DNA of 64,000 nucleotides, from the NCBI GenBank assembly GCA_037179335.1, contig JAKZHN010000003.1:1922001-1986000 (forward strand), in the 5' to 3' direction. Source of the DNA: Cyclaneusma minus. Taxonomy: Eukaryota; Ascomycota; Leotiomycetes; Marthamycetales; Marthamycetaceae. The position numbers were made by a program, and so were the translations under genes. Below the pieces are notes generated by a model. The model had not been told where the DNA came from, searched no databases, and saw only the letters and a list, made by a program, of their open reading frames with translations. This document shows positions 42,009-53,632 of this stretch, one piece after another. Position 1 is the first letter of the stretch. Every line of letters begins with the position of its first letter.

Positions 42009-43274
42009 TCAAGCCCCATCCTGGGGAACTTCGTCTTCTTCTTCCTGGAAATATAGCGTATCGTCATCGAATAGATTTCCTAGACCCCGTCTTTTTAGGA
42101 TATAAGCTCGAACCGCGTGCGGGTCGTCGGTTCGAAAGTCTGTGAGAGGCCGAGTCACGGCTTCCAGGCCAACGGGCATGCCATAAAGCGTAACACCTTG
42201 TTCTGCGAGATAGCGTTGGTGATCGATAATTCCCTCTGCCAAAAGCTCCCGTTGTGTGCAATACAGCTCGCAAAGCTTCTCACACTCTTTGTTGCCGCTG
42301 TTTTGGCCCTCGCCATCGCTCCCATCCCTGAAAAAAGAATTCGGCTCCCCCTCCCAAAACCGATCATATGCCATATTCAACCTGTTCGTACTCCGTTCCG
42401 ACAACTTCTGATACTCCGCCCTCGACTCCTGCAGCCGCCTCAACGCCAGGTGAGTAAACGGCATCATCTCCTCCCGATATTCCCTCAACGCATCCAGCGC
42501 CCGTCTCGCCGCAACCAGCTGCAACTTCATCTCCTCCGGCCCCAAACAGTCAATAATCTCAGGCCGGATCTCCGGGACAAGAATAGTCTGCTCCTGGAGC
42601 GTCTTAATCTTCGCCAACAGATCAGCCACCGTCGGAGCCGTTCCATCCTTCCTGAAACAGTTGGCCGAACCCCACATCACATGGTCCAGACCATTCTCAT
42701 CCTCCTCGTCGTAGTTCTCAATGTCCATGCGAAAAGCGCTGGTCGAGCTGTCTGTGATTTCCATGCCCTCCATTGGCACCACCAAATGCTCCTGATCCGG
42801 GACGCTGTTGTGACTTTTTTTCAGCTCGCGGTACCGCTTGATGCTCTGGAGGAGCCTCTCTTCTTCCTTCTCTTCGCGCTTGGCCCAGGCATCGGCAAAA
42901 GTGGTATCGGTGGGCGGGCGCCATCCGCAAGCATCGCACGTCGGAGTAGTGGCCCACTGACAGAAGCCACATCTGGAGTGATCGGGCACCCACAGCTGCA
43001 TGGTCCTGAAAACCTGCTTCAGGACCTCAGGCTCGTGTATCAGTCTGTCCATCTTTCTATCGAGGCGCTCCTGTTCTTTCTCGGACAAGGGGCGGGGTAT
43101 CTCATGTCCAGAGAAGTTTGGGACACTGCTGAGAAGACCGCTTTGTTCGAGAGAGACGAAAAACTGGCGGACTTCCCCTTCGTGGAGGGGATACGAATGA
43201 GAAAATCTGAGCTGATCAAGATGTTTGAGGATGAGACGCTGCTTGTCGGCACTTAGGAATGACAGTGGCAGCAT
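42009..43274 (-). CDS. Coiled-coil protein with C4 zinc-ribbon-like motif, 421 aa
   Basis: Single exon. N terminus LSADKQRLILKHLDQLRFSH, then LSEKEQERLDRKMDRLIHEP followed by EVL. Residues about 101-118 hold CGFCQWATTPTCDACGW (C-x2-C-x8-C-x2-C), a zinc-ribbon-like knuckle. Long charged helical stretches follow (REEKEEERLLQSIKRYRELK; LQLVAARRALDALREYREEM), with an acidic end (FQEEEDEVPQDGA). Its N-terminal layout matches the next gene, 43696-44574, so the two are a diverged tandem pair. No catalytic motif seen; function unknown. Confidence 0.72.
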   Translation of the reverse strand: MLPLSFLSADKQRLILKHLDQLRFSHSYPLHEGEVRQFFVSLEQSGLLSSVPNFSGHEIPRPLSEKEQERLDRKMDRLIHEPEVLKQVFRTMQLWVPDHSRCGFCQWATTPTCDACGWRPPTDTTFADAWAKREEKEEERLLQSIKRYRELKKSHNSVPDQEHLVVPMEGMEITDSSTSAFRMDIENYDEEDENGLDHVMWGSANCFRKDGTAPTVADLLAKIKTLQEQTILVPEIRPEIIDCLGPEEMKLQLVAARRALDALREYREEMMPFTHLALRRLQESRAEYQKLSERSTNRLNMAYDRFWEGEPNSFFRDGSDGEGQNSGNKECEKLCELYCTQRELLAEGIIDHQRYLAEQGVTLYGMPVGLEAVTRPLTDFRTDDPHAVRAYILKRRGLGNLFDDDTLYFQEEEDEVPQDGA

Positions 43275-43695
43275 GATTGGTGATGACGAGTCGGTTGTTC
43301 GTATGGTGTGAGGAAGCCGTTCCTGGACTGTGAGGAGGGAAGAGTTGAGTCTGCGAAAGAGGTCAGCTTGTTTCAGCGGTTTAAGTATTCATCTCAACAA
43401 AGACATCGCTTCCTTTTAGCTCTACAGTTGATTCTCCATGTTTGTTGCAAGATATTTTGCTATTCGTTTCGAACTGACTAGAAACACCGCTTTCCTTCGA
43501 CTAAGCCCGATTCTGGTTCCATCATCGCCTACCAATACCATACAGTTCTCTGTCCCGGCGCTAAGTGGGCGGAAAAGGAAGAAGACAAAGTTGAACGGTT
43601 GTTGGTATGTGGAGAAGGAAGGTCTCTACGCGCAGGGCTCTAGCTATGTACAAAGCGCAGGCGCCTGGGTGCGGCCATAGATGCGGCCACGAAAC
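43275..43695. other. Gap between tandem paralogues
   Basis: The region just upstream of 43274 resembles the region upstream of 44574 (gatgagtc, cgttcgtatg, a gtgaggaag word, then ttaagtat and acaaagat), so promoter and leader were duplicated with the gene. Confidence 0.5.
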
Positions 43696-44574
43696 TTAAT
43701 TCGTGGGAGGTCGTGACTTACCACCGCAAAGGACGCCCGCGGACAAATTCGATTCATTCATGACCTCGAGGTCATAGAGCAATTGGACCAAGGCATCGTC
43801 AAATCCAGATCTTGCTCGTTCCTGGCGTTTGTCAGGTCCCTCCATCGACTCCTTATCCATAATGTCCCGCAACCTCTTGTACGTCTTCAACATCCCCTCC
43901 TCCTGGTCCCTGAGCAAATGCTGCAACCATCCATTCATCTTTTCCATCTGTTTCATACGACCGTATTCCCCCAGTGCGAACTCCTGCTGCAGCTCAAGCA
44001 TCTTCTTCGTTTCTGAAAGCTGCCTCTTCGCTTCTTCCAGAACCGAGTTCGCAACATCCTCCGACAGGTCGAAAGAGACCAGGATGTCCTGGAGCTGCGT
44101 GAGCTTCCCAATCAACTTATGAAGTATCGGATTCTGTCCTTCCTTGAGAGGTTTCCGGGCTCCTGGAGGACGATAATGGCTGTCTGAGCTGTGATCGTTG
44201 TCCAAATCCTCTGACAGATCCGAATCCTCCACTTTCGTCACCGATTTCTCATTGGTCATACCATTGCCCGTCACCTGGTCTTCCGCAAAGTATTCCAAGA
44301 CTTCGGGATCAGACATCAAATTTCGCATCGCTAGGTTGAACGATTCCTGCTCTTCCGCTGAAAGTGGACCCTTGGATGTTTTGGCATCTTCCGCGCCATA
44401 GCCACGACCTAGGCTTTCGAGCTCCTTCAGAAGGTCGCGGCCTAGGCTTTCGAGCTCGTCCAGACGGTCGCGGATAGCGCCGACACGATCGGGATTCAGC
44501 CCAGCACAGAGACTCTGAACTTTGCGAATGACATAACGTTTCTCGTCGGCGGTCCAGGATTCAACTGGCTGCAT
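43696..44574 (-). CDS. Coiled-coil protein, paralogue of the 42009 gene, 292 aa
   Basis: Single exon. WTADEKRYVIRKVQSLCAGL and LSAEEQESFNLAMRNLMSDP then EVLEYF correspond to LSADKQ and LSEKEQ...HEPEVLKQVF in its neighbour. Residues about 42-58 contain a repeated ELESLGR (DNA repeat listed separately). The remainder is predicted coiled coil (LEEAKRQLSETKKMLELQQE). It lacks the neighbour's C4 motif. Function unknown. Confidence 0.7.
   Translation of the reverse strand: MQPVESWTADEKRYVIRKVQSLCAGLNPDRVGAIRDRLDELESLGRDLLKELESLGRGYGAEDAKTSKGPLSAEEQESFNLAMRNLMSDPEVLEYFAEDQVTGNGMTNEKSVTKVEDSDLSEDLDNDHSSDSHYRPPGARKPLKEGQNPILHKLIGKLTQLQDILVSFDLSEDVANSVLEEAKRQLSETKKMLELQQEFALGEYGRMKQMEKMNGWLQHLLRDQEEGMLKTYKRLRDIMDKESMEGPDKRQERARSGFDDALVQLLYDLEVMNESNLSAGVLCGGKSRPPTN
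44406..44471 (-). repeat. 33-bp tandem duplication within the CDS
   Basis: Two adjacent units each containing cctaggctttcgagctc give the repeated ELESLGR in the encoded protein. It keeps frame. Confidence 0.75.
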
Positions 44575-45234
44575 GGTTCGTGATGATGAGTCGTCCGTTC
44601 GTATGAGTGAGGAAGGGGTCTGGCGATTTGAGGAGGAAGAGGCGGAGTTTCCAGGTGCTTAAGTATCTGAAGCGACAAAGATCTCATCGCGCTCTCTCAT
44701 TTCAGCTGGTGATATCTCACCAACTCTCGCAAGTTCGATGAGCGACTCGCAGTCATAGTGGCAACAGCCGTGACAGCTTCACGTGGCTGCTTCTTCTGCA
44801 TTCGGCCTTTGATAGCCAACTCGAAGTCTCCAGAAGAACACAACAAAAGCAATGGTCAGGGGCCGAAAAGAATGAGACTTGAGCACTTGCTGTTCTCGCG
44901 GGAAGGTCGGAACGTTACCGTACGGATCATGAAGCTTTGTAAGCGGTACAGCTTTGGCGGACATCTTCACGTTTTCAGCGGTGTGAGGTTGATGAAGGTG
45001 AAGATGGATGGAGTAGTGTTGGCGGTCGGGTGATCACAAAACCTCGCAAGTCTGTGCGCAAGGCGCTCGGGCCGTCAAGCTCTTATCTTAGCGTCACTCC
45101 CGATAAGCCGATCAGCTTCCACGGATTCTTGAACGACGCAGGCACAAAGCTCCATCTCCCTCTACCTAGCAATGTCGATCACCAAACCGCCAGCGTAGTA
45201 CCATCCCATCTCTCCCAAATCTCCGAAGCCAGCC
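44575..45234. other. Divergent promoter region
   Basis: No gene seen. Serves the - strand coiled-coil gene and the + strand ATG29. Confidence 0.4.
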
Positions 45235-46840
45235 ATGGCTGCCGCTCCAGATCCGTCATACACCGTCTTCATCCGCCTACCGTTCCCTCGTGGCGACTTC
45301 GTCGATCCTCCACCTGTAAGTGCCTTGTGACGACCTTGAGAATCAAACAACAAGCTGACTGAAAGACAATAGGTTGAATGGGACGCGGCGAAAGATAAGG
45401 CCTTATGGAAGATTCTGTCGAAGGCCCCGAAGAATAGCGATACCGACTGGAGCGAGCAGGCTGAGAAATTAGATGTTCCGTTGGCCTTTTTGCTGCAGCA
45501 GGCTGCCTATCTCTATGAGAGGCAGCTGTCGCAGGTCAGGGCCCAGATTAGGAAGGTTGGCGTGTCGAAATCGAATGCGCCGTCGCCTGTGCCGGGTGGT
45601 GATTCTACGGGAGGTGATACAATCAGGGGGGCTGGCTCTGCAGGTATGGGATCAAGCTATTCCAGATGGATTGCGACAACTGACTTGGATAGTTGGATGG
45701 GTTCCTTCGTCCCTGTCTGTTCGAAGAGACTCGCCGATGCCCTCAGGTCACATCGAAATCGGTGCATCAAGTAGGACTGCTGGTAGGTTTGTTTTGAATC
45801 AGAACCAACACAGGCTCGATGACCGTACAGCTCCTCCAATAAGTCGAAACTCATCTGCCGTGAACACAGCCACGAACCGCACCTTTCAAACCAGTCCTCG
45901 TCCGACGAAAGCGGTCCTCGCTCGACGTACCGACTCCCCCTCAACGTCCACCCAGCGTCACCGCACATCCTCCACAATCGACGCAACTCCGCATACCGCG
46001 TCCTCCAAACCTTCCCGCGCCGACTCTCCCTCCCCCTTGGAATCCGAGTCTGAATCCTCCAACTTGAATTCGTCAGAAGACGAGAAGCCCGCCCAATCCC
46101 GCCTTCTCCGCCGTCCCCCACGTTTCTCCTCCCACAAACTCTCCCGCTCCGAAGATGCCGACGACGACGAAGACGCCTTCCTTCCCTTCTCCACAACCGC
46201 CGACGCACCCCTCTCCTCCCATCACCAAGACCCCTCTGCCACGCTCCGCGGCGACCCCCGTGCCCTCTCCTCCCACCACCCACGACGCGCAAATACACAC
46301 TCTCACCCCCACCCCCACAACACCCATGCCCGCAAATCCTCCCTAGCCGAAACCCTAGCAACGCAATCCCAGACCTCTGACTCTTCAGCCAGTTCCGCGC
46401 CCGTAGCATCGCCGCCTGTGCGACCGAGTGACGGCGTGGCGGGATTGGTGAATAGACATAGACAGGGGGCCGGACATCGGAATCGTACGATGCCGATGTT
46501 GGGAGCGTTTAGTCCGAGGCGGACATTGGAGTTGGCAGGTAGGAGTGAGAGTATGCGCAGTGGGGGGACGAGGAGTGGGAAGGGTAGTGATGGGACGCCG
46601 AGTATGGGGAGTTCGTTTAGTGATTTGGATGGTGAGTTCCGGGAGTCATGTTCTATATCGATCAACCTGGATGCGTGCCTCAGAATGGTTTGCGATGAAG
46701 TTTGATTGCTGATGATGCAAATAGATGCTAGTGTTACACAGTCGGCGCTTGAAGAGGCGCTGGCTAGCAATATGCAAGCTGGTGGTATGGCGAGTCGGAT
46801 GAGCACTATCAGTCAGGCTTTGCGGAGTCGGTATCTGTAA
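45235..46840 (+). CDS. ATG29: Autophagy-related protein 29
   Basis: Exons 45235-45315, 45373-45643, 45747-46631 and 46725-46840 (introns 57, 103 and 93 nt) join to 450 aa. The N terminus is the Atg29 domain: YTVFIRLPFPRGDFVDPPP, VEWDAAKDKALWKILSKA, LAFLLQQAAYLYERQLSQVR. The rest is Ser/Pro/Arg-rich and disordered, ending in a conserved short helix (VTQSALEEALASNM, ISQALRSRYL). In yeast Atg29 forms the Atg17-Atg31-Atg29 scaffold that starts autophagosome formation at the pre-autophagosomal site; filamentous fungi keep the long disordered tail. Intron 2 lies in a stretch that is open in frame, so retention would give a shortened protein. Confidence 0.92.
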
Positions 46841-47290
46841 GAGTGCTGGATCCTTGCCGGTGGCTTTTCTGACCTTTTTCTCTCCTAGCGATCGTCTTGC
46901 TTCTGGCAAAGAACGACGCGGCGGGAAAGGGGGCTAAGGCCAAGGCTCGGCAAGCCCGCCGACCCATGTCAAGGAGGCCGGGACGGGTCGGCTGGTTTTG
47001 CTCAGGCACTTCGTTATGAGCCTTTTACTTGGGCGATGGTTGCTTTGGTATGACACTCTTCTGATCATGGTGGGTAGAATCTCTCTTCTCTCTCTTTTGC
47101 ACGTGATGAGCTACGACATGCATAGGTTGAGAATGGGCGTGGAGTTATTTAGCTACGGCGCTTTGAACTATCTGGCTGAGAACTCATCAAGACGTTTACT
47201 TTGGGGATGCAATGACGAGGCCACGAAATATAAATCCAATACTTCGTTCATTTCTGCGGTCTTGGGCTGCTGATCCTTGAGCACGCACAG
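46841..47290. other. Intergenic
   Basis: No gene seen 3' of ATG29. Confidence 0.4.
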
Positions 47291-48980
47291 AATGCAGGGT
47301 AATTCTGTCGCACGTCTATGCTAACTCGAATGGTCTCTGGCTACTCAAACCCGGCCTAGTTAACTGTCATCTCTTCCCAGTAAGACTTTTGTCGCACATC
47401 AACAGTAGCCTCAATCATCTCTAGCTACTAGAATCCGCACCCAAGCTCTTTTGTCGCACGTCTGCATCAACCTGATCCGTCTCTAGTCCGTCGGACATGT
47501 CACTCGGACTTGACGCCGTCCCGACTCTATTGCTAGAATGCGTTCCCAAAATAGTCTTGTTGCACATCTTGCGGTAACTCGAAGAATCTCTAGTCACGGC
47601 AGACGCTTGTGCGTAGTAGAATCGAATCGGTCGATGATGGGAGGAAATTGATCGGGTGTTTCTGACACGGTGACACCGGGCCGGTGTTCGACCTCGGTTT
47701 TGAGGGCTTGTCTGTTCCCTCGAGAAGATCATTATTGCAGATCAAGGCGATATGATATCGGACCTTGGGATACGTAGTGGCAACGCAGCCCTGTGTATAT
47801 GTAGACAGTCCCTAGGAGACAACCCTTTCGAATGAGCAAGGGAAAAAAAAACTGGTAAGATTCTGCCTCTTATCGATGGCGTGGGACGAATCTTTCCACC
47901 AAGAGCTTGTTCACATCGCCGTCGAGGTGTAACAGACACGACGCTGTATCCTTGTTCAGGGCTGTAAGGGTCCTGGATATTGGGGCCGGTTCGAGAGAAT
48001 CTGGATCTAGAGTCGATGGACGATAAAGCGCTTTTTGCCCAAGGGTTTCTCGTAACGCCTCATCGGCGGAATCTAGGTTCCGTCCCGTTGATATCGATGT
48101 ATAACAGAATGAATACTTGTAGCGCTTTGTTGCAAATCGACTTATGATTCCAGATTCTCTTTGAAAAGCTCTGTCTGCCCAGAATAGCAGGTCACCATCG
48201 GGGGATCTGTTTTGTTGCATGTCGCCGGTGATCCAGATTCTCTTACAAAGAAAGGGCTTTTCTAGGAAGATTCCAAGCTCGAAAACAGAAACTTCGATGG
48301 TTTCCACAGAGGCGCTTTCGAGAGAATCTGGATCGACGGCGATGTGCAACAAAGCACTCGCTCGGGTGGGTATTTTCCATCAAAGATATTCTGAGAGAAT
48401 CTGGATGACGGTCCGACTCGCAACAAAAGGCTCGAAACTTCAAGGTTCGTGTCAGAGCCTTTTTCAATGGAATCTGGATCGCTAGCGACGTGCAAACAGA
48501 AGCGCCTTCGCATCATCTGTCAAACTCTGAAACTCTCCACAGATCCTCTCAATCCGATCTGGCCCGTCACCCGACATGCAACAAACCCACCATCGCCTCA
48601 AACCACAACAAGCATCGCTAATCTCAAGCCGCCTCTGCCCCAGCAATTGGGACGTCCAGTTCATTCCGTTCATTCCGTTCATTCAATCCCTTCCCAACGG
48701 TCTGGATCTCCGTCGACGTGCGACAAAAGCCACCCAAGCACCTCTCAAGCTCCGCAAGTCTGAACACAAAACAACACAAATCGAGGGAACGCAGAGTCTC
48801 AGACTCGGATTGTGGAGACTGGAACGCACTGGATGCGGAATAGAATTTCTGTGGTGCTCGCTGATGCTCGCTGATGCGACGCGACGGAGCTGGTCGAGAC
48901 CGTTGGTGGCGTGTCTGACGCGCCCGAGCGGCGTAGAGAGGGAATCTGGACCGTTGGCGATGCGCGACAAAGAAAGGACA
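47290..48980. repeat. Family of about 36-bp interspersed repeats, both orientations
   Basis: A degenerate unit, roughly gagagaatctggatc then cgacggcgatgtgcaacaaa, recurs at least ten times. Direct copies near 47993, 48320, 48393, 48469, 48698 and 48937; inverted copies (ttttgttgcatgtcg, then gatccagattctct) near 47298, 47385, 47450, 47560, 48124 and 48209. Spacing is irregular, 60-240 bp. Open frames across it (such as 48352-47870 on the - strand) look like by-products of the repeat. No coding or structural RNA family recognised. Confidence 0.65.
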
Positions 48981-49979
48981 GAGGATAGAAGTAAGAATTT
49001 TGATACTAATGAGGCTTTGGGGCGGTGGGGCGGTGTGGTTGTACTTCTTTAATTGATTGATGCGTTGTAGAATCGTGTTTGTTCGAAGGCAAGGGAGTGG
49101 AAGGAAAGGATGGAAATTGGATTGGTTGTCGATGCGCCTTCCGACTTTCGAGGAGGTTGCGGGAATGGGAAGTTCTGGAACTGTGTCAGCGAAGATGTTT
49201 AAGGATGTGTGGAACCATATGGCTTGGTTTTGCTGCGAGTTGGGTCGACGGCCTTTGTTCGAAGAAACGCATAAGATTGCTTCTAGTGACTTGGTGAATT
49301 GAAAGATGAGAGATGGAGGACGAGGAGCTTGGTGACTTGACTGGACGGATGTGTTGTGCTGTAATTTGACTCAGTCACGACCTCCGAAGTCCTTGAGTAC
49401 GGGAGTCATCTTTGGGATCCTGATAGACTGGTCTTGAAGATAGCCTCGAGTTGAGCAACTTGGGAGGTCCGAGATGGTGAGATGGTAGTAGTCATCTCCA
49501 TGACTTGGCTGAATCTGATATGTTGTCGCTGTTTCGGTCAGTCACAACTCCAACCTGAGAGACGAGAAGGCCTGAGATCTCTATCTTGCGTGGGATAGCG
49601 GATCTGCTCGCGAATGCGCGGAGTGGTCGAAGTGAGGCTGTGATCTGCCTACAACACACAAGGTGGCGAACGACATGGAGGCTGGAGCACCTGCTTGTTC
49701 GTTGCCCATGGACGCGCGCAGTCCAGCTTCAGAACCAGACCCACGCCTCCATCAACACAAGTTGCGACGTTGGCCATGCTTGCTGGAAGGCAGCGCAAGA
49801 TCATGGCAGCTCTGGAGGACTGAAGTAGGATCCAGCAGCAGCTCACCAGCTTCACAGAACATGTAAACAAACAGCTTCCTTGCCCTTGCATCTTCCAAAC
49901 CACCACAGTCCACCCAGATAGTAAGTAAGCTCTTCTTCGCATCCTAGGCCGCAGCCCAGAAACGCAACGAAAAGCATTC
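48981..49979. other. Gene-poor region
   Basis: No credible gene. A loose duplication is visible at about 49350-49400 and 49515-49560 (tgttgt, gtcagtcac, then ccgaag or ccaacc). Confidence 0.4.
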
Positions 49980-50163
49980 GCATCGCCCAGCTGCAGTGAA
50001 GGTGCTGGGGACACAGTGGACAAGACACATTGCAAGCAATGGCGGTCCCATCCGAGTTCCAAAAAGTAGATTAATCATTGGAAGATCCCGGAGGATCGTT
50101 TCAGAGATTAAACTGAAAAGAACAGATACTACACTTGATCTAAGCCAAAAGGCAAAGAGAGCT
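49980..50163 (-). ncRNA. U2 spliceosomal snRNA
   Basis: Read on the - strand from about 50163: GCCTTTTGGCTTAGATCAAG, then TGTAGTATCTGTTCTTTTCA and GTTTAATCTCTGAAAC, the near-invariant U2 5' half including stem-loop I and the branch-site pairing GTAGTA. A stem II region (GATCCTCCGGGATC), an Sm-type site (AATCTACTTTTTGGAAC), and a terminal stem CCCAGCACC...GCAGCTGGG at 49985-50010 follow in order. Length of about 184 nt fits U2. The exact 5' and 3' ends are estimates. U2 snRNP recognises the intron branch site; the CTAAC/CTGAC sites seen in this window's introns match. Confidence 0.93.
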
Positions 50164-51428
50164 GGAGAAGAAAGGGAAAAGAAAAAGAGGAAGAAGGGGG
50201 GAGGAAGGCGTGGGTTTTATGCAAGATGGCACGAGGGAAAGGAAGCTAGTGGACGCTAGTGGGGGAGGCGAGGGGCGAGGGGTTATTTGTTTGCTGCGGC
50301 TTGGCGGGAGGATGTTTGCTGAGCGAGAGTGGAGTTGGGTTGTTCCGAGGCCAGGCGCCGGGGATTGGGAGATGGCGAGAGGTTTGGAAGGCGCGAGGAG
50401 GGTGTGGGAAACGACAGAAAGGGGTAAGTGTGACAGAGGTCTGGGGAGCGGAGATTCTCTTTAGCTGTCTTGGGCTGCTTGTCCATGTCTCCTCGATTCT
50501 TCGCGATGCTGCTGATTTTATTAATTCGGCATTCCTTTGATTTGCAAAGATCACATGCCGCGATAAGCCGCTGATATAGCAGTGCAAGACTCATACCTGA
50601 AGCTCAAGATGTCTTTCAGTCTTCTTCGACGGCTGATCCGAAGTCTTTTTTCGAATCGCTGTGGGCTCGATTCTCAAGTCATGACAGCAAGAGCGTATTC
50701 TTATGTCAAAATGTCATATCGTGGCTGCTCGTTCGAGGAGATGTTCTATTGCTTTTCTTGCTTCCAAGTTGAGAAACCTCTCGTCTATTCCTTCTTGTTT
50801 CTTCAATCGGCAATGATCTTTGATCCCTCAAGTCTAGATGCCAAATTCCCACTGCTTTCCAGCTCATTCTTCGATCGGGCTTCTCGGGATCTAGAATGTG
50901 AAAGCTGTTTCCAGACGTGCTTTCGAGTGAGTCTTGCATTATTTCTCCGTTGTTTCTTTCATGGAAAACTTCCCAGTGTCGAAAAATCATGCTCTGCTTC
51001 TGTGAAAACATACGCAAGCTCATCTGACCCCTGACTCCAGCTTGTTAAGTGTCACCTGGTCTCTTGCAAAGCGGCAATCGACCGCATCGAATCTACAGGT
51101 CACAGTTGGATTGTTTGGTTGCTTGGGCGCATTTGGTCAGCTGTACCCTATCAAGTGACACTCAAGTGTAGGGAGCTTCCCGAAATCGAGGACTGAGAGC
51201 GGCTATAAAAATCGGTTACCTTCCCTAGTGGATGTGAATGCAGAAGAAGATATTATATCACTGGAATGAAGAGAAGCTAGTTTGTAGAATAAGTCTTTTA
51301 TAAAAATCGTGTCTCAGGAACAGATATACATCGTTGCTTTACTACAGTTTCATTTCGAAATTTCTGGGGAACCGCATCACCGAGAGCCGAATACCACCTG
51401 CAGACTACCTTCCTGCAACCCCAGCATA
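50164..51428. other. U2 upstream region and intergenic
   Basis: Purine-rich stretch directly upstream of U2 (50165-50210). Opposed frames at 50582-51034 (+) and 51023-50706 (-) are both about 100-150 codons without recognisable content; the - strand one is more charged but I cannot support it. Confidence 0.3.
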
Positions 51429-52206
51429 ATGAGTTCAAAAACCTCCCCCTCCCAACACCTTCCCACCTCCCGCAACACTGAAGGTGTCCGGTACTTTCCG
51501 CAAGTTGCTACGTCTGTCCTTGTCTCTCCTTCAGGCCCCCCCCCCCCCCCAGAAGTCGGCAATTCTATCAAGGCTTCGTGGGAGGATGAAGTACCTAGTT
51601 CAGAGTCGTTTCGAGCAACCGAGAGAGTACTAACCGAACGACTCGGCACGATCACAAACGCCGAGACAGGTGACGTTCTGGAGGAACTCTAAGGTCATCC
51701 TGGTCATGGCTTTGCTTATGCCTGGGCAGATAATGGCAGTCACGTTGCTAACAGGCAATCGACGCGCAGGGGGTATCAGGTAGAAACGAGGAAGAAGTGC
51801 AGGGCAACGGAGAGGCACCCTCGGCTGAAGTTCATCGCGTCTAGTGCCCGTGCCAGTCATCCGGATCCCTCAAGTTCACCATTTTCCGGGTGAGCAAAAT
51901 GGGCAGCATAACACAGACGAAATGGATTACTTTGGAGCTTTACCAGGTTCCTTTAACAGTTTCGAAGCCATCCCGAAACAGAGAGAGCGGACACCAGATT
52001 CTGCGTTTGACGGATGTAGCCTTCGAGGCCCCCGGCACAGCTTTGCGAGAATTCAAGACACGGCAGCGGCTCACTGGAGCAGGGACTTAAAAGTCAGAAT
52101 CCAGAAAGCAATTGCATTCATGCGTCGAAAACTAGAGAAGCAGAAAGAGTATGCTCGTCACAAAGACCGTTGCAAAACTCCCCACCTCGACGCACCTCAG
52201 CAATGA
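51429..52206 (+). CDS. Hypothetical protein, two exons, about 200 aa
   Basis: ATG 51429 (MSSKTSPSQHLPTSRNTEG) to 51669, then a proposed 175-nt intron 51670-51844 that joins phase-correctly to 51845-52206 (IRIPQVHHFPGEQNGQHN, RIQKAIAFMRRKLEKQKEYA). A run of 15 C at 51536-51550 encodes five prolines. A GCTAACAG at about 51747 offers a second possible acceptor, so the intron may be more complex. Product is hydrophilic with a basic helical C terminus. No family recognised. Confidence 0.4.
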
Positions 52207-53632
52207 GCTAGCCAGCCTAGCTCTTAACAACCCTTGCAGTCGCTATCCTCAAGCCTGCGCCAGTAAAGCCACCTTAGCTCTCAACAACCCTTAGAGTCGC
52301 CATCCCTCAAGCTTCCGCCGGTGAACCCACCTCAGAGCCAATAAGAACTCCAGTAGCTTGGCCGAGCGAGAGGCAGCGCTTACGGAAAATTGGGATGGGC
52401 AGGCTTCGGCATATGCTATCGCGCAGACTAGCCCCTCCTCCGTTTCCATGCTTCGCTCATCCGCAAGGTATGGTATGGACGAGGCAACCCCTCGGAGCCA
52501 TTGACCCCTCGTGTTTACATACAATTATCGCATATAGACATGAATACGGAGGAATCTGGCAACCTCTCGGGGAAACTAGCTGGATCATCGACTGACGAGG
52601 AGTCGGAGGCGAGGGGTGCGTATGCTTGTGCCTAGTAGTAGGCGCAGCCGTATGCGGTGAACCATGTGAAGGCTGCCAGATATGGTTGGTGGCTTCTACT
52701 TTGGGCACTTGGGCAGGCTGCCGCACTCTTCGGAGATCTTTAAGCAAGGCTGGCTGTGAGCAGGTGACCAATACTGACATCCTTCGTTTCGAAGGGCATA
52801 TTTTTTTGGATGAGCCGGCATTGCTACTTATGTTTCCCTTGAAGTCCGTCACAAGCTCGCGCTCTCTGCCTTCTGCAAATTGTCAGGCCAAACTCTCCCA
52901 ACACTGAACAGGACACAATCAGCCAGCAAGCAAGGAAAATAGAAGGAAGTGAGGGCCACTTGATGGATGTGAGAGTGGTCTAGGCAAGCAAGCACGGAAG
53001 CAGCTTAGCAATAACGGAAGGCAGCAAATCGAATTTGTTCACAAGTAGAAGTCACATACAAGAAAAGCACATTATTTTGAAGTTTTCCGGTGAAAAAGTA
53101 ATTTTGATTTTGACCTCCGAACTCTAGCGCTATAACAAACCGCTAAAGAAAAACTCCATAAATACACCTACCCGGGGCCGGAAGCGAATGCAACTGACAA
53201 ATGAAATCGTTGAACAAGCGTGATATCAAAGGACGTAAAGGATACATGAAAATCGTTATACCAAATGAGGGTCGTTAGCGCAAAAATATCGTTATGACAA
53301 AGGAAGGGGGATAATGATAGTGGATGTGCCATAAGGCGTCTCACCTTCACCTTCCCTCCTCCTTCTCGCACGTTTTTAAGCCTTCACCTACCACCCGAAA
53401 CCTTCCACAGCAAGACATACCTTCTCCAGAGAAACGCCACGGCCACGCATGCGCGCCGCAGCAACTCAGGGACGATCCAATAAACCGCCCCATCTGTGAA
53501 CCCTCGCGCTGCCACTTTGACCACGGCAGGGTCTCAGCAGCAGCAATAACGAAAGTCCTATCTCTGTCGAAATCCATGTCTTCCTATTTCACAATTCCAA
53601 GTCAGTCAAGTAAGAAGCAGGGGATGACTCAC
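52207..53632. other. Intergenic
   Basis: No credible gene over 1.4 kb. A short duplication is visible at about 52205-52290 (cctagctcttaacaaccctt and ccttagctctcaacaaccct). Confidence 0.4.

Noticed and set aside
47870..48352. 160-aa protein on the - strand
   Set aside because: It runs across the interspersed repeats and its sequence reflects them.
50582..51034. 150-aa + strand frame and 105-aa - strand frame
   Set aside because: Neither has recognisable domains, splice context or homology within the window.
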